64,000 bases of DNA from DATAZK01 sp963731205 (lineage in GTDB: Bacteria > Actinomycetota > Actinomycetes > Frankiales > Frankiaceae), in the NCBI GenBank assembly GCA_963731205.1, contig CAVSUJ010000001.1, positions 1,488,001-1,552,000 on the forward strand. Direction: 5' to 3'. The notes beneath the pieces were generated by a model. It was not told the DNA's origin. It saw only the letters and a list, made by a program, of their open reading frames with translations, and made no database searches. Of the stretch, positions 50,066-59,192 are shown piece after piece (the stretch's first letter is position 1; every line of letters begins with the position of its first letter). The position numbers and the translations under genes are program-made.

Positions 50066-51967
50066 TTGATCAAGAAATTCATCGGTGTGTTCGTGAGTTC
50101 GGCATTACTTCTCGCCGGATTTGCGGTCGTGGGGGGCCCGGGTGCCGCCCAGGCCGGTGTATCGACGGACCCGAACTATTGTCTGCCCGCCACCACTCCC
50201 AGCGTTGCCGTCGATGCCCACTACGAAAGTCTCTTCACGCGGTCCGGCCCCGGGTGGACCGGTGCCGACGGCGGGGTGAGCACCCTGCTCCCCGACGGCC
50301 GCGACAGCTGGATCTTCTCCGACACCTGGCTCGGCACCGCGACCGGCACCGCACCGAACCGCACCCGCAACATCGCCACCACGCCCTTCGTGCGCAGCTC
50401 GATGCTGCTGCAGACCGGCGACAAGCTCACGCTCAACAAGGAGGCGGCGGCGAGCGTGCCCACCTCGCTGATCCCCTCCAGCGACGGCACCTGGTGGTGG
50501 CCGAACGATCCGGTGGTCGAGGGCAACCTGCTGCAGGTCCCCGTCTACCAGATGACCAACGGCGGCTCGGAGCCCTTCCCGTTCGTCTTCACCGGGGTCC
50601 AGGGCATCGCCACCTTCACCCTGCCGGCGTTGAACTTCGTCTCGATCACCAACATCGCCACCGATCCGGCGCTGCCCATCTACGGGCAGTCGATCGTGCA
50701 GTCCGGGGGCTACGACTACGTCTACGGCGGCGATTCCGAAGGCGGCCTCTCCAGCTTCACCAAGGTCGCCCGCGTCCCGATCGGCCAGCTGACGAACGCC
50801 TCCGCCTGGCAGTGGTCCACCGGCACCGATTGGTCCAGCGATCCGCATGATGCCCAGGACATCGCCAGCGGCAACCCGCAGGCCGTCGTCCAACGCGCAG
50901 CCGGCTACGCGATGTTCTCCATCCCGAACTTCAGCAATCAGATGACAGAGTCGTTCGCCTGCAGTCCGCTCGGGCCGTGGAGCCCGGCGCAGGCGGCGTA
51001 CACGCTCCCGCAGGTGGCCGGCAACGAGTTCGCCTACGGCTCGGCGGTTCATCCCGAGAGCGATGACCCGGGTGGCAATCTGCTCGTCTCCTACGACACG
51101 AACTCGCTCGACCCGGCCGACGTGGTCAACGTCGATGACTACCGTCCGCACTTCATCCGGGTGGGCCTCGCGCCCTCGGTGAGCCAGGAGTCCGATCTCA
51201 CCGTCACGTCGATCTCCGAGACCCCGGTCGGCGTCCGCCCCGGGCAGGTCACCACGTTCCACGCGACGCTGCAGAACATCGGGGCGGCGCCCACCCCGGT
51301 CGATGCGGTGACCGGCGTGGGCTTCTACATCGACGGCAAGCGGGTGGCGGCGAGCAGCTCCAACACCACCCCGCTGCAGCCGGGCGCGAGCCTTTCGGTG
51401 ACCGGCACCTGGACGGCGACCGCGGGAACGCACGCGCTGGTCGCGAAGGCCGACGACACCGGTCTGATCTACGAAAGCAACGAAGCCAACAACAGCTTGT
51501 CGACGGCCGCCTTCACGGTCGTCCCGTGGCCGACGGCGCCCATTCGCATCAACGCGGGCGGACCGGCCTGGAAGGACTCCGCGGGCCACGCCTGGTCCGC
51601 CGACACCGGCTACGCCGGCGGGGCGACGGCCATCTACTGGACCGCCGTAGCGGGCAGCATCGACGGCTTCGTGATGCAGACCGAGCGCTCGGGGATGAGC
51701 GGGTACCACATCCCGATCGCCAACGGCACCTACCACCTGAACCTCTACTTCTCCGAGAACTACTGGACGAAGAAGGGGGCGCGGGTCTTCAGCGTCACCG
51801 CCGAGGGCGTCAAGATCCTCAACAACCTCGACATCTTCGCCAAGGTCGGCAAGAACAAGGCACTCGTCGAGAAGTTCACGGTCAAGGTGACCGACAACAG
51901 CCTGGATCTCGGCTTCACCGCCACCAAGGACCGCGCGAAGATCGGCGGCATCGAGATCACGACCTGA
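50066..51967 (+). CDS. Secreted multidomain protein: DUF4185-like propeller, CARDB, malectin
   Basis: A TTG start follows GGGAGAG, and a Sec signal peptide ends at about AQAGV (residue 31). Residues 45-370 resemble a DUF4185 beta-propeller (WIFSDTWLGTATGT, YVYGGDSEGGLS, YAMFSIPNFSNQMTESFA). Residues 376-490 are a CARDB domain (LTVTSISETPVGVRPGQ...IYESNEANNS). Residues 494-633 are a malectin-like carbohydrate-binding domain (IRINAGGPAWKDSAGHAWSAD...GTYHLNLYFSENY). It is likely to bind or process glycan outside the cell. Monocistronic. Confidence 0.83.
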   Translation: MIKKFIGVFVSSALLLAGFAVVGGPGAAQAGVSTDPNYCLPATTPSVAVDAHYESLFTRSGPGWTGADGGVSTLLPDGRDSWIFSDTWLGTATGTAPNRTRNIATTPFVRSSMLLQTGDKLTLNKEAAASVPTSLIPSSDGTWWWPNDPVVEGNLLQVPVYQMTNGGSEPFPFVFTGVQGIATFTLPALNFVSITNIATDPALPIYGQSIVQSGGYDYVYGGDSEGGLSSFTKVARVPIGQLTNASAWQWSTGTDWSSDPHDAQDIASGNPQAVVQRAAGYAMFSIPNFSNQMTESFACSPLGPWSPAQAAYTLPQVAGNEFAYGSAVHPESDDPGGNLLVSYDTNSLDPADVVNVDDYRPHFIRVGLAPSVSQESDLTVTSISETPVGVRPGQVTTFHATLQNIGAAPTPVDAVTGVGFYIDGKRVAASSSNTTPLQPGASLSVTGTWTATAGTHALVAKADDTGLIYESNEANNSLSTAAFTVVPWPTAPIRINAGGPAWKDSAGHAWSADTGYAGGATAIYWTAVAGSIDGFVMQTERSGMSGYHIPIANGTYHLNLYFSENYWTKKGARVFSVTAEGVKILNNLDIFAKVGKNKALVEKFTVKVTDNSLDLGFTATKDRAKIGGIEITT

Positions 51968-51978
51968 CGCCCCGTTGG

Positions 51979-52854
51979 CTACGTGAGTTTGAGTACCTCG
52001 CGCGCGTTGTCGCGAAGGAAACGGGGCCAGGTCTCCTCGCGCAGCGGCAGGTCGGCGAGCTCTCGGAAGATGCGCTCGAGCGACAGCCCTGACGGGTAGT
52101 AGCCGGCGTAGATCACCTTGCCGGCGCCCCGTGAGCTGTTCGCGTAGTCGATGATCGCCTGCGGGTAGTACTTCGGGGCGAACGCGCTCGTGGAGTAGTA
52201 GAGGTTGGGCCACTTCACCATGAGCTTGACGGCGAGGTCGACCCACGGTTCGCCGCCGTGGCGCAGCACGATTCGCAGGTCCGGGAAGAACCAGCACACC
52301 TTGTCCACGAGCGCCACGTCCTGGGCGTCCATCGGTACCCGCGGGCCCGGCACTCCGGCGTTCACGAAGATCGGGATGTCGAGTTCGACGCACTTCGCAT
52401 AGACGGGATAGACCATCCGGTCATCGATCGGAACCTGCGGCACGCAGCCGCAGGGGAAGAAGGTCGCCGCGACCACGCCGAGATCTCGGACGGCACTCTC
52501 CAGCGCCCGCACGGTTTCCATGCCGCGTACCGGATCGACCATGAAGCTGCCCAGCAGCCGGTCGGGATGCTGCTGGAGCGCGCGCATGCTGACCGGATCA
52601 TCGGGGGTGACCGGAAGCAGCGCCTGCGCGACGCCGTTCGCGTCCATCTCGCGCAGGAGCACGGCGACGGGGTCCTCCCCCATGTCGGCCTCGGCCGGCA
52701 GGTCCTTGTACATGTAGCTGGCGGCGTGCTGGAACGAGCCCTGGCTGTCGGCGTCGAGCAGCAGCGGCGCCATCGAGCGGGCCCACCAGCGGCGGTCACC
52801 GGATGGCATGCCGATCATGGTGTCGATCACGCCGATGTCGGTCGGCATTGCCAT
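51979..52854 (-). CDS. Amidohydro_2-family protein, short form
   Basis: A 291-residue barrel: VIDTMIGMP at the N-terminus, FVNAGVPGPRVPMD, IVLRHGGEPWVDLAVKLMVKWPNLYYSTSAF and VIYAGYYPSGLSLERIFREL. Metal-binding residues at the N-terminus (HxH) are missing, so activity is uncertain. ATG 52854 has AAGGGGAC upstream. It is divergent from the acyl-CoA dehydrogenase, only 39 bp apart, suggesting a shared promoter region and pathway. Confidence 0.8.
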   Translation of the reverse strand: MAMPTDIGVIDTMIGMPSGDRRWWARSMAPLLLDADSQGSFQHAASYMYKDLPAEADMGEDPVAVLLREMDANGVAQALLPVTPDDPVSMRALQQHPDRLLGSFMVDPVRGMETVRALESAVRDLGVVAATFFPCGCVPQVPIDDRMVYPVYAKCVELDIPIFVNAGVPGPRVPMDAQDVALVDKVCWFFPDLRIVLRHGGEPWVDLAVKLMVKWPNLYYSTSAFAPKYYPQAIIDYANSSRGAGKVIYAGYYPSGLSLERIFRELADLPLREETWPRFLRDNAREVLKLT

Positions 52855-52893
52855 GCGTCGTCCCCTTGCTGAGTCGTGGGTCAAGATGGGCGG

Positions 52894-54117
52894 GTGGACC
52901 TGGACTTCTCGGTGGACGACCAGCTTCGCGCGCGCGCCGCCGAGTGGGCCCGCACGACGCTAACCCGGCTGCGCGAGCAGGATCGCGCCGAGGGCCTGCC
53001 GAACACGTTTCCGGTGCGCTGGCGGCGCGCGCTCTACGACGGCGGCTGGGCGGTGCCGACGTGGCCGGTCGAGTACGGCGGCCGGGGGCTCTCGGTGCTG
53101 GAATCAGCTGCGGTTGCTGAGGAATTCGCTTCCGCGGGCGCCCCGCTGACGCGTGCCACAGGTGGCGAACTGCTGGTCGGGCCGACCCTCTTGCAATTCG
53201 GCACGGCAGAGCAGAAGCAACGATTCCTGCCGCCGATCGCCGCGGGCACCGAGACATGGTGTCAGGGCTTCTCGGAGCCGCAGGCCGGCAGCGATCTGGC
53301 CGGGATCGTCACCTCGGCCGTGCGCGACGGCGACGAGTTCGTCGTCAACGGACACAAGATCTGGACGAGTGAGGCCGACGAAGCCGACCTGATGTTCATG
53401 CTGGCGATCACCGATCCGGCGGTGCGCCCACATGCGGGGATGTCCTACCTGCTGCTGCCGATGCGCCAGCCCGGGGTCGAGGTGCGCCCGCTCGTGCAGC
53501 CCGACGGCCGGGTGGGCTTCACCGAGGTGCTGCTGCGCGACGCGCGCTGTCCCGTGGCGAACGTCGTCGGCGCGGTCGGGGCCGGCTGGTCGGTCGCGAT
53601 GGGAACGCTGGGGTTCGAGCGCGGGGTGTCCTCGTCGGCGAGTCACCTGCGTTTCCGCGCGGAGCTCGACGAGGTCATCGCAGCGGCGAAGGCGAATGGG
53701 CGCGTGGGCGATCCCCGGATCCGTGACCGGATCGTCAGCGCCTGGTGCGACATCGAATCGCTGCGCCTCGCGTCCTACCGGCTCCTGACGGCCGCCGTAC
53801 ACGGCGATGTCGACCCCGGAGTCGCCGCGGTGGGAGCGACATACAAGTTCGCCTACACGGAGTTCCACCAGCGTCTGACGGCCTTGGCGCTCGACGTGGA
53901 CGGACCGTCGGCGGCGTTGCTCACGGGTCCCGCCGACGCTCCCCCGCCGCCTGGCGTGGGGATGGGCAGCCGGCGTCACGTCTACGACTTCCCGGTGACC
54001 GATGCGCAGTCGAACTGGCTGTTCGCCCGCTCCGGCACCATCTACGGCGGGACCTCGCAGGTGCAGCGCAACATCGTCGCCGAGCGCGTGCTCGGGCTGC
54101 CCCGCGAACCTAGGTGA
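52894..54117 (+). CDS. Acyl-CoA dehydrogenase (FadE-like)
   Basis: The 407-residue enzyme has the N-terminal domain with WPVEYGGRGLSVLESAAVAEEF, FAD contacts in WCQGFSEPQAGSDLAG and IWTSEADEAD, and C-terminal IYGGTSQVQRNIVAERVLGLP. The usual catalytic Glu of YEGT is Gly (IYGGT), as in the mycobacterial FadE class where the base lies elsewhere. It introduces a double bond into an acyl-CoA. GTG 52894 follows GGGCGG. Immediately convergent is a decayed second dehydrogenase. Confidence 0.9.
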   Translation: MDLDFSVDDQLRARAAEWARTTLTRLREQDRAEGLPNTFPVRWRRALYDGGWAVPTWPVEYGGRGLSVLESAAVAEEFASAGAPLTRATGGELLVGPTLLQFGTAEQKQRFLPPIAAGTETWCQGFSEPQAGSDLAGIVTSAVRDGDEFVVNGHKIWTSEADEADLMFMLAITDPAVRPHAGMSYLLLPMRQPGVEVRPLVQPDGRVGFTEVLLRDARCPVANVVGAVGAGWSVAMGTLGFERGVSSSASHLRFRAELDEVIAAAKANGRVGDPRIRDRIVSAWCDIESLRLASYRLLTAAVHGDVDPGVAAVGATYKFAYTEFHQRLTALALDVDGPSAALLTGPADAPPPPGVGMGSRRHVYDFPVTDAQSNWLFARSGTIYGGTSQVQRNIVAERVLGLPREPR

Positions 54118-55162
54118 GGCCGAGCGACTCAGCGATGCGCTCGCGCTCGACGGCCGGGTCGCCGAAGAGCAGCTGGGTGGCCTTGGCGCGCTTGAGGTAG
54201 AGGTGGGCCACGTTGTCCCATCGAAACCCCTGGCCGCCCTGCACCTGCATGCACCATTCGCTCGATTCCAGCGCCGCCTGCGTCGAGACGATGCGGGCAT
54301 GTGAAACGGCGACCTGCAGGAACGCGGGAGCGGGGCCGAAGGCCCACAGGGCGTGGTGCGGCCGCGGCGCGTGCCTGCTCGATAAGCAGCACGAGGTCGG
54401 CGAATCGGTGCTTGACCGCCTGGTAGGAGCCGATGGTCCGGCCGAACTGGCGGCGCTGGCGGGCGTACGCCAGAGCCACATCGAATGCTCCTTGCGCGCA
54501 GCCGACCTGCTCGGCGGCGACCGCGGCCAAGGTGACCAATCGGAGCCGGTGCAGCGTGTCGAGTGACGATCGCCGAACGCGCAGGACTCGCCGGCAACAT
54601 CCGTCAGCCCGATGCGGGCCAGCTTGCGGGTCTGGTCGAGTGAAGGCGGGCGATCGGTTCGACGCGTGAGGCCCGAAGCGTCGATCTCCACCGACGCGAC
54701 GGGGCGCTGTCGCGCATGCCCGAGACCGAGCAGCCGATCGGCGGTCATCGCCGTCGAGTGACGAACGAGCTCGTCGCCCGACACGCGGCCGTCCCGGCTG
54801 ACGCTGACCCCGCTGCGCGTCGATGCGCCTCTGTCGTCAGCCCGCCGCGGCGACCGGCCGACCCGGCTCACCTGCCTCGGGCATCAAGCTCCTGGGCGCG
54901 CGAGAGCAGGAGCGATCCATGACAGCGCTCGACAGGTAGGGCCCGACATAGAGCCGCTCCCCCAACACCTCCAGGGCCGCCACCGATCTCCAGCGGGGTC
55001 GGTCGGCGACGAATGCGCGCCGACCTCCGGCCACAGGTAGGGGTCGTCCCCGGAGGGATCGGCCAGCAACTCCCGGACGGCGGATTCGGGCATGCGCTCG
55101 TCGAGCAGCGCGCGCAACTCGTCCTGACGCGCCCGCTGCTCAGGGGTGAGCGCGAAGTACAT
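54110..55162 (-). pseudogene. Acyl-CoA dehydrogenase pseudogene with several frameshifts
   Basis: Pieces of one acyl-CoA dehydrogenase lie in order on the minus strand but in changing frames. The N-terminus MYFALTPEQRARQDELRALL starts at 55162. LEVLGERLYVGPYLSSAVM (about 54975-54920) is in a second frame, ARIGLTDVAGESCAFG (about 54620-54570) in a third. Then VTLAAVAAEQVGCAQGAFDVALAYARQRRQFGR in another (54540-54360) and HHALWAFGPAPAFLQVAVSHARI to IAESLGLT back in the third. At least four indels are needed. The C-terminus overlaps the intact dehydrogenase stop. Confidence 0.85.
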
Positions 55163-55169
55163 CGCCGGC

Positions 55170-56096
55170 TCAGGCTTCGCGCAGGAACGCGGCGATCTCG
55201 TCACGCAATTCGGTGGCTGCGGGCAGGACGCCGAGAAAGGTGAAGAAGCTGTGGAACATGCCGAGGTAGCGGTGCTTGACCGCCGGAACCCCAGCAGCGG
55301 CAAGGCGATCCGCGTACTCCTCGCCCTCGTCGCGGAGCGGGTCGTACTCGGCCGTCGCGACGAGCGCCCGCGGCAGCCCGGCGAGCTCGTACTCCCAGCT
55401 GGGTGACGCATAGGTCTCGCACGCCTGGGAGGGCGCCGCCAGGTACTGGTCCCAGTAGTACATGACCTCTTCGTGACGCAGGTAGTACGCATCGCCGGTC
55501 TCACGATGCGATGCGCTGTCGCCGCGCGAGTCGAGCATCGGGTACACGAGCACCTGAGCGGCAAGCGTCGGGGCGCCGCGATCCCGTGACATCAGAGCGA
55601 CGGCGGCGGCGAGGTTGCCGCCCGCACTGTCACCGAAGACGGCGAGCTTTTCCGGCAGCCCCAGCTCATCCCGTGACTGCTCGGCCCAGCGCGCGACGGC
55701 ATAGCAGTCCTCGACCGCTGCCGGGTAGCGCCACTCCGGCGCCCGGCGGTAGTGGACGGCGATCACGACAGCAGGCGTGGCGTTGCACAGCGCCCGGCAG
55801 ATGTTGTCGTGCGAGTCCAGATCGCAGAGCACGAAGCCGCCGCCGTGACAGAACACGACGGTCGCCAGCGCCTGAGCCGCGGGCCGGTAGATGCGGACCA
55901 GGATCTCCCCTAGCGGACCCGGCACGGTGCGTTCGGTGACCTCACCGACGGGCTCGGGCGGGCCGCCCTTCGGCAGGTTCGCGCTTGCCTGCTCGACGAG
56001 AGCGCGCATGTCGGTGCCGGACATCGTCGGGTCCAGCGGCGGGAAGGTCTTCTCCATCGCGTCGATGAGCACGCGGGCGGTGGCGTCGAGTGGCAT
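55170..56096 (-). CDS. Alpha/beta hydrolase, hormone-sensitive-lipase family esterase
   Basis: A 308-residue HSL-family esterase with oxyanion motif CHGGGF, nucleophile GDSAGGN, and catalytic Asp in ATAEYDPLRDEGE and His in MFHSFF. It should hydrolyse short acyl esters. Its stop is 8 bp before the pseudogene start, which suggests the dehydrogenase once ended this operon (enoyl-CoA hydratase, esterase, dehydrogenase). ATG start at 56096. Confidence 0.9.
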   Translation of the reverse strand: MPLDATARVLIDAMEKTFPPLDPTMSGTDMRALVEQASANLPKGGPPEPVGEVTERTVPGPLGEILVRIYRPAAQALATVVFCHGGGFVLCDLDSHDNICRALCNATPAVVIAVHYRRAPEWRYPAAVEDCYAVARWAEQSRDELGLPEKLAVFGDSAGGNLAAAVALMSRDRGAPTLAAQVLVYPMLDSRGDSASHRETGDAYYLRHEEVMYYWDQYLAAPSQACETYASPSWEYELAGLPRALVATAEYDPLRDEGEEYADRLAAAGVPAVKHRYLGMFHSFFTFLGVLPAATELRDEIAAFLREA

Positions 56097-56100
56097 CCGT

Positions 56101-56928
56101 TCACCATCCCCGATATTCGGCGGGGCGGCGCTCGACGAAGCTGGCGAGGCCTTCCTGACCGTCAGCCGTGTGCATGTTCAGATCCTGGGCGAGCGCTTCG
56201 TCCTCGAACGACGCGCTTCGCGAGCCGTCGAGTGAACGGTTCACCAGCCACTTGGCCAGCGCGAGCGCCCGGGTGGGGCCGGCCGCCAGCCGCTGCGCCA
56301 GAGCGGCTGCTGCGTCAGGGAGTTCGTCGTCCGCCACGACGCGGTTGATGAGGCCGATCTCGCGAGCCTGCTCGGCTGTCACGTCGTCGCCGAGCATCAG
56401 CAGCTCCTTCGCGCGGTGAACGCCGATGAGCCGCGGCAAGAGGTAAGCCGCGCCGGCATCAGGCACCAGGGCGCGTCGGACGTAGATCTCGATGAAACGA
56501 GCACTCTCGGCGGCAATCACGAAGTCGCAGGCGAGTGCCAGCTGCACACCCATGCCCGCAGCCGTCCCGTTGACCGCCGCCACCACCGGCTTGTCGCAGT
56601 CCAGGATCGACGCGATCAGCCGCTGAGCGCTCACCCGAATCCCGCGGGCGATGTCACCCGCGATGCGCTCGGGGATTCCCTCGGGACGCGGAACCCCTTG
56701 CGGTGACCGCAGATCCGCACCAGTGCAGAAGTGCCGGCTGCCGCTGGCTGTCAGCACGACAGCCCGCACCGACGGGTCGGCGCCCGCCGCTTCGAAGCAA
56801 TCAATGAGTGTCGCCCGGGTGGCGACGCTGATCGCATTACCCGCCTGAGGCCGGTTGATCGTCAGCCAGCGCACGCCCTCGCGATCGGCAACGGATACCT
56901 CGTCAGCAGCGTCAACCTGGTCCGCCAT
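56101..56928 (-). CDS. Enoyl-CoA hydratase/isomerase family protein
   Basis: The 275-residue crotonase has oxyanion segments HFCTGADL and NGTAAGMGVQLALACDFVIAAESARF. At the catalytic positions it reads FIEIYVRRALVPDAGAAYLLPRL, so the second Glu of classic hydratases is Asp (PDAG); a CoA-ester hydratase, isomerase or hydrolase are all possible. It lies 4 bp upstream of the esterase and 6 bp downstream of the Amidohydro_2 gene, forming one operon. Confidence 0.88.
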   Translation of the reverse strand: MADQVDAADEVSVADREGVRWLTINRPQAGNAISVATRATLIDCFEAAGADPSVRAVVLTASGSRHFCTGADLRSPQGVPRPEGIPERIAGDIARGIRVSAQRLIASILDCDKPVVAAVNGTAAGMGVQLALACDFVIAAESARFIEIYVRRALVPDAGAAYLLPRLIGVHRAKELLMLGDDVTAEQAREIGLINRVVADDELPDAAAALAQRLAAGPTRALALAKWLVNRSLDGSRSASFEDEALAQDLNMHTADGQEGLASFVERRPAEYRGW

Positions 56929-56934
56929 TCCTGG

Positions 56935-58185
56935 TCAGAACGACTCGGGGTTGTCGATGACGCTCTGCGGCACCGGGTGGCGATAGAGCTTCGAAGCGTT
57001 CTCCCAGGTGAACTTGCGGACGTCTTCCGCCGGGAGGTCACCGATCGCCTGACCGATGACCGATTGGGTACGCGGCCACAGCGAATCGCTGTGCGGGTAG
57101 TCCTCCTCGAGCAGGATGTGCTCGACGCCGATCCGCTCCCGGAGCGCGAATGCCGTCGGGTCCTCCACGGCACAGAAGTAGAAGTTGCGCTTGAGGACCT
57201 CGGCCGGGGTGATGTCGATGCCGTCCCAGGTGCCGTACATCGACGCGTACGTCTGCATGTGGTCGAGCCGGTCGAGCAGCGCCGGCACCCAGCCGATTCC
57301 GCCTTCACTCATGACGATTTTGATGTCGGGGAAGCGGACCGGGATGCGTGAGAAGAGCCAGTCGACCGCGGAGAACATCGCGTAGCCGAAGAAGAGCACA
57401 CCGACGACGTCGGCAGGCGCGTCATCGGCGGTACCGGGTGAGGTGCCCGAGGAACCGATGTGCAGGTTGACGACGGTGCCCGTCTCGGCGCACGCCCGCA
57501 TGATCGGATCCCAATGTCCGGTGTGCATCGAGGGAAGGCCGAGCAGGTGCGGCCCCTCGGAGAAGGTGACCGCCTTGTAGCCGCGCTCGGCATTGCGGTA
57601 GATCTCCTGCGCACCGATCTCGGGATCGAGGAAGTACGGGAGCTGGCACGGGATCATCCGCTCCGGGTAGGCCCCCGACCAGTCCTCGATGTTCCAGTCG
57701 TTCCAGGCCCTGACGGCCGCGAGTGCCAGCTCCGGATCCTTCGTCGACAGCTGCAGGCGCTGGCCGGCGAAGCCCGGCAGGAACGAGGGGAAGCACAGCG
57801 AGGCGTAGACGCCCGACAGGTCCATGTCAGCCACCCGGCGGTGGATGTCCCAGGAGCCGCGCCGCATGTCGACGAAGCGGGTGGGCTCGAAACCCCACTC
57901 GTCGACGGGCCGGCCGACAACCGCGTTGAAGCCGACGTTGGGGAACTCCTGGCCGTCGTAGACCCAGACGTCGGCGCCGTCCTTCTCCACGACATGCGGC
58001 GCCTGCTCGGCGAACTTCGCCGGCATCCGGCCTTCGAAAGCCTCCTTCGGCTCGACGATGTGGTCGTCGACCGAGATCACCGTGTACGGACGCGGCTGGC
58101 GAGGCGGGTCGGGCAGAAACGTGACCTTGCCCTTCACCTGCGTGGTGAAGCTGGTGTTGCGGGTGAGCTCTTCGATGCTTGCCAT
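56935..58185 (-). CDS. Amidohydro_2-family metal-dependent hydrolase/decarboxylase
   Basis: The 416-residue protein is a close paralogue of the one at 39980: VISVDDHIVEPKEAFEGRMP, VVNLHIGSSGTSPGT, KIVMSEGGIGWVPALLDRLDHMQTY and ILLEEDYPHSDSLWP. Aspartate and histidine of the metal site are present. It is followed within a few bases by the enoyl-CoA hydratase and esterase genes and preceded by the class II aldolase-like gene, so it probably acts in the same CoA-ester pathway. Confidence 0.86.
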   Translation of the reverse strand: MASIEELTRNTSFTTQVKGKVTFLPDPPRQPRPYTVISVDDHIVEPKEAFEGRMPAKFAEQAPHVVEKDGADVWVYDGQEFPNVGFNAVVGRPVDEWGFEPTRFVDMRRGSWDIHRRVADMDLSGVYASLCFPSFLPGFAGQRLQLSTKDPELALAAVRAWNDWNIEDWSGAYPERMIPCQLPYFLDPEIGAQEIYRNAERGYKAVTFSEGPHLLGLPSMHTGHWDPIMRACAETGTVVNLHIGSSGTSPGTADDAPADVVGVLFFGYAMFSAVDWLFSRIPVRFPDIKIVMSEGGIGWVPALLDRLDHMQTYASMYGTWDGIDITPAEVLKRNFYFCAVEDPTAFALRERIGVEHILLEEDYPHSDSLWPRTQSVIGQAIGDLPAEDVRKFTWENASKLYRHPVPQSVIDNPESF

Positions 58186-58234
58186 CAGGCGTGTGGTCCT
58201 CGGGTTGGAAGAAGTAGGCGGACGCGGGGCCGGG

Positions 58235-59068
58235 CTAGGCCAGGACGTCGGGCTCGGCGCGCAGCAGCTGGCGCACCGCGCCGTTCCAGAAGACCTCGGT
58301 CCCTCGCTCGATCAACGATTTCTTCATGCCCTGCCGCAGTCCTTTGGCGAGCGGGATCGGCGAGCGACCCGACAGCATCACGTCGTAGGCGAGCTTGCAC
58401 ATCCGGTCGATGCTCGCCGAGCGGTACGTCGCCTCGGCGATGGTCGGTGCGGTCACGATGATGCCGTGGCTCACGAGGATCGCGTTGCTCGCGCTGCCGA
58501 TGCGCTCGGCGAGCTCGGCGCCGAGTTGCGCGTCATCCACCTCGCCGGTGTACTCCTCGACCAGCACCAGATCGTCGTCGAACATGCTGCCCTGCTGGTG
58601 GACGATCTCCGGGAGCATGCCGATCGCCGCGAGCACGACCACGTGGTAGGGGTGGTTGTGCACGACGACCCGGGCGTCAGGGCGGCGGCGGTGCAGCTCG
58701 GTGTGAATGTGGAACGCCGGGGTCACGTCCCACTTCCCGGCCAGGACGTTGCCGTCGTAGTCCACCCGGCAGACGTCGGAGGCGGTCATCTCGTCCCACC
58801 ACAGGCCCCACGGGTTGATCATCAGGCTGCCGTCGTCCTGAGCCCAGGTGATGTGGCCGGCGATGTCCTCGCTGAAGCCGCCGCGGGCGAGGATGCGAAA
58901 CGCGCACGCCAGCTCCTGCTCCGCCGTGAGCTCGCGGCCGATGGGCGGGGTGATCTTGGGTGACCACACCGCGGTGCCGCCGGCCCGCGGCTGATCGGCC
59001 GGTGCTATGCCAGAAACCGCCGCAGCGGTGGGAGAAGCTGCCGCTGGGGCGTCGGTGGAGATGCTCAT
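58235..59068 (-). CDS. Class II aldolase/adducin-family protein
   Basis: A 277-residue protein with the zinc ligands of class II (fuculose-phosphate-type) aldolases: HIHTELHRRRPDARVVVHNHPYHV and LVSHGIIVTAPTIAEA. The usual phosphate-binding region is poorly conserved, so a decarboxylase or non-phosphorylated substrate is possible. First gene of the operon that runs through the amidohydrolase, hydratase and esterase. Its N-terminal 30 residues are Ala/Pro-rich. Confidence 0.85.
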   Translation of the reverse strand: MSISTDAPAAASPTAAAVSGIAPADQPRAGGTAVWSPKITPPIGRELTAEQELACAFRILARGGFSEDIAGHITWAQDDGSLMINPWGLWWDEMTASDVCRVDYDGNVLAGKWDVTPAFHIHTELHRRRPDARVVVHNHPYHVVVLAAIGMLPEIVHQQGSMFDDDLVLVEEYTGEVDDAQLGAELAERIGSASNAILVSHGIIVTAPTIAEATYRSASIDRMCKLAYDVMLSGRSPIPLAKGLRQGMKKSLIERGTEVFWNGAVRQLLRAEPDVLA

Positions 59069-59192
59069 GGGTCAAGTCCCTTCCGGGGGCGAGCGGTGCT
59101 CACACTGGTCGTCTGGCCCGCGCACGGCCCCGTAACCATGGTCTAACACGCAATCCGCGAAAGTGTCGCTGGGTGGCGGATACGGTCCAGTT

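Noticed and set aside
50105..52393. Long minus-strand open frame opposite the DUF4185 protein
   Set aside because: Arg/Gly-rich shadow of a clearly secreted, multidomain plus-strand protein.
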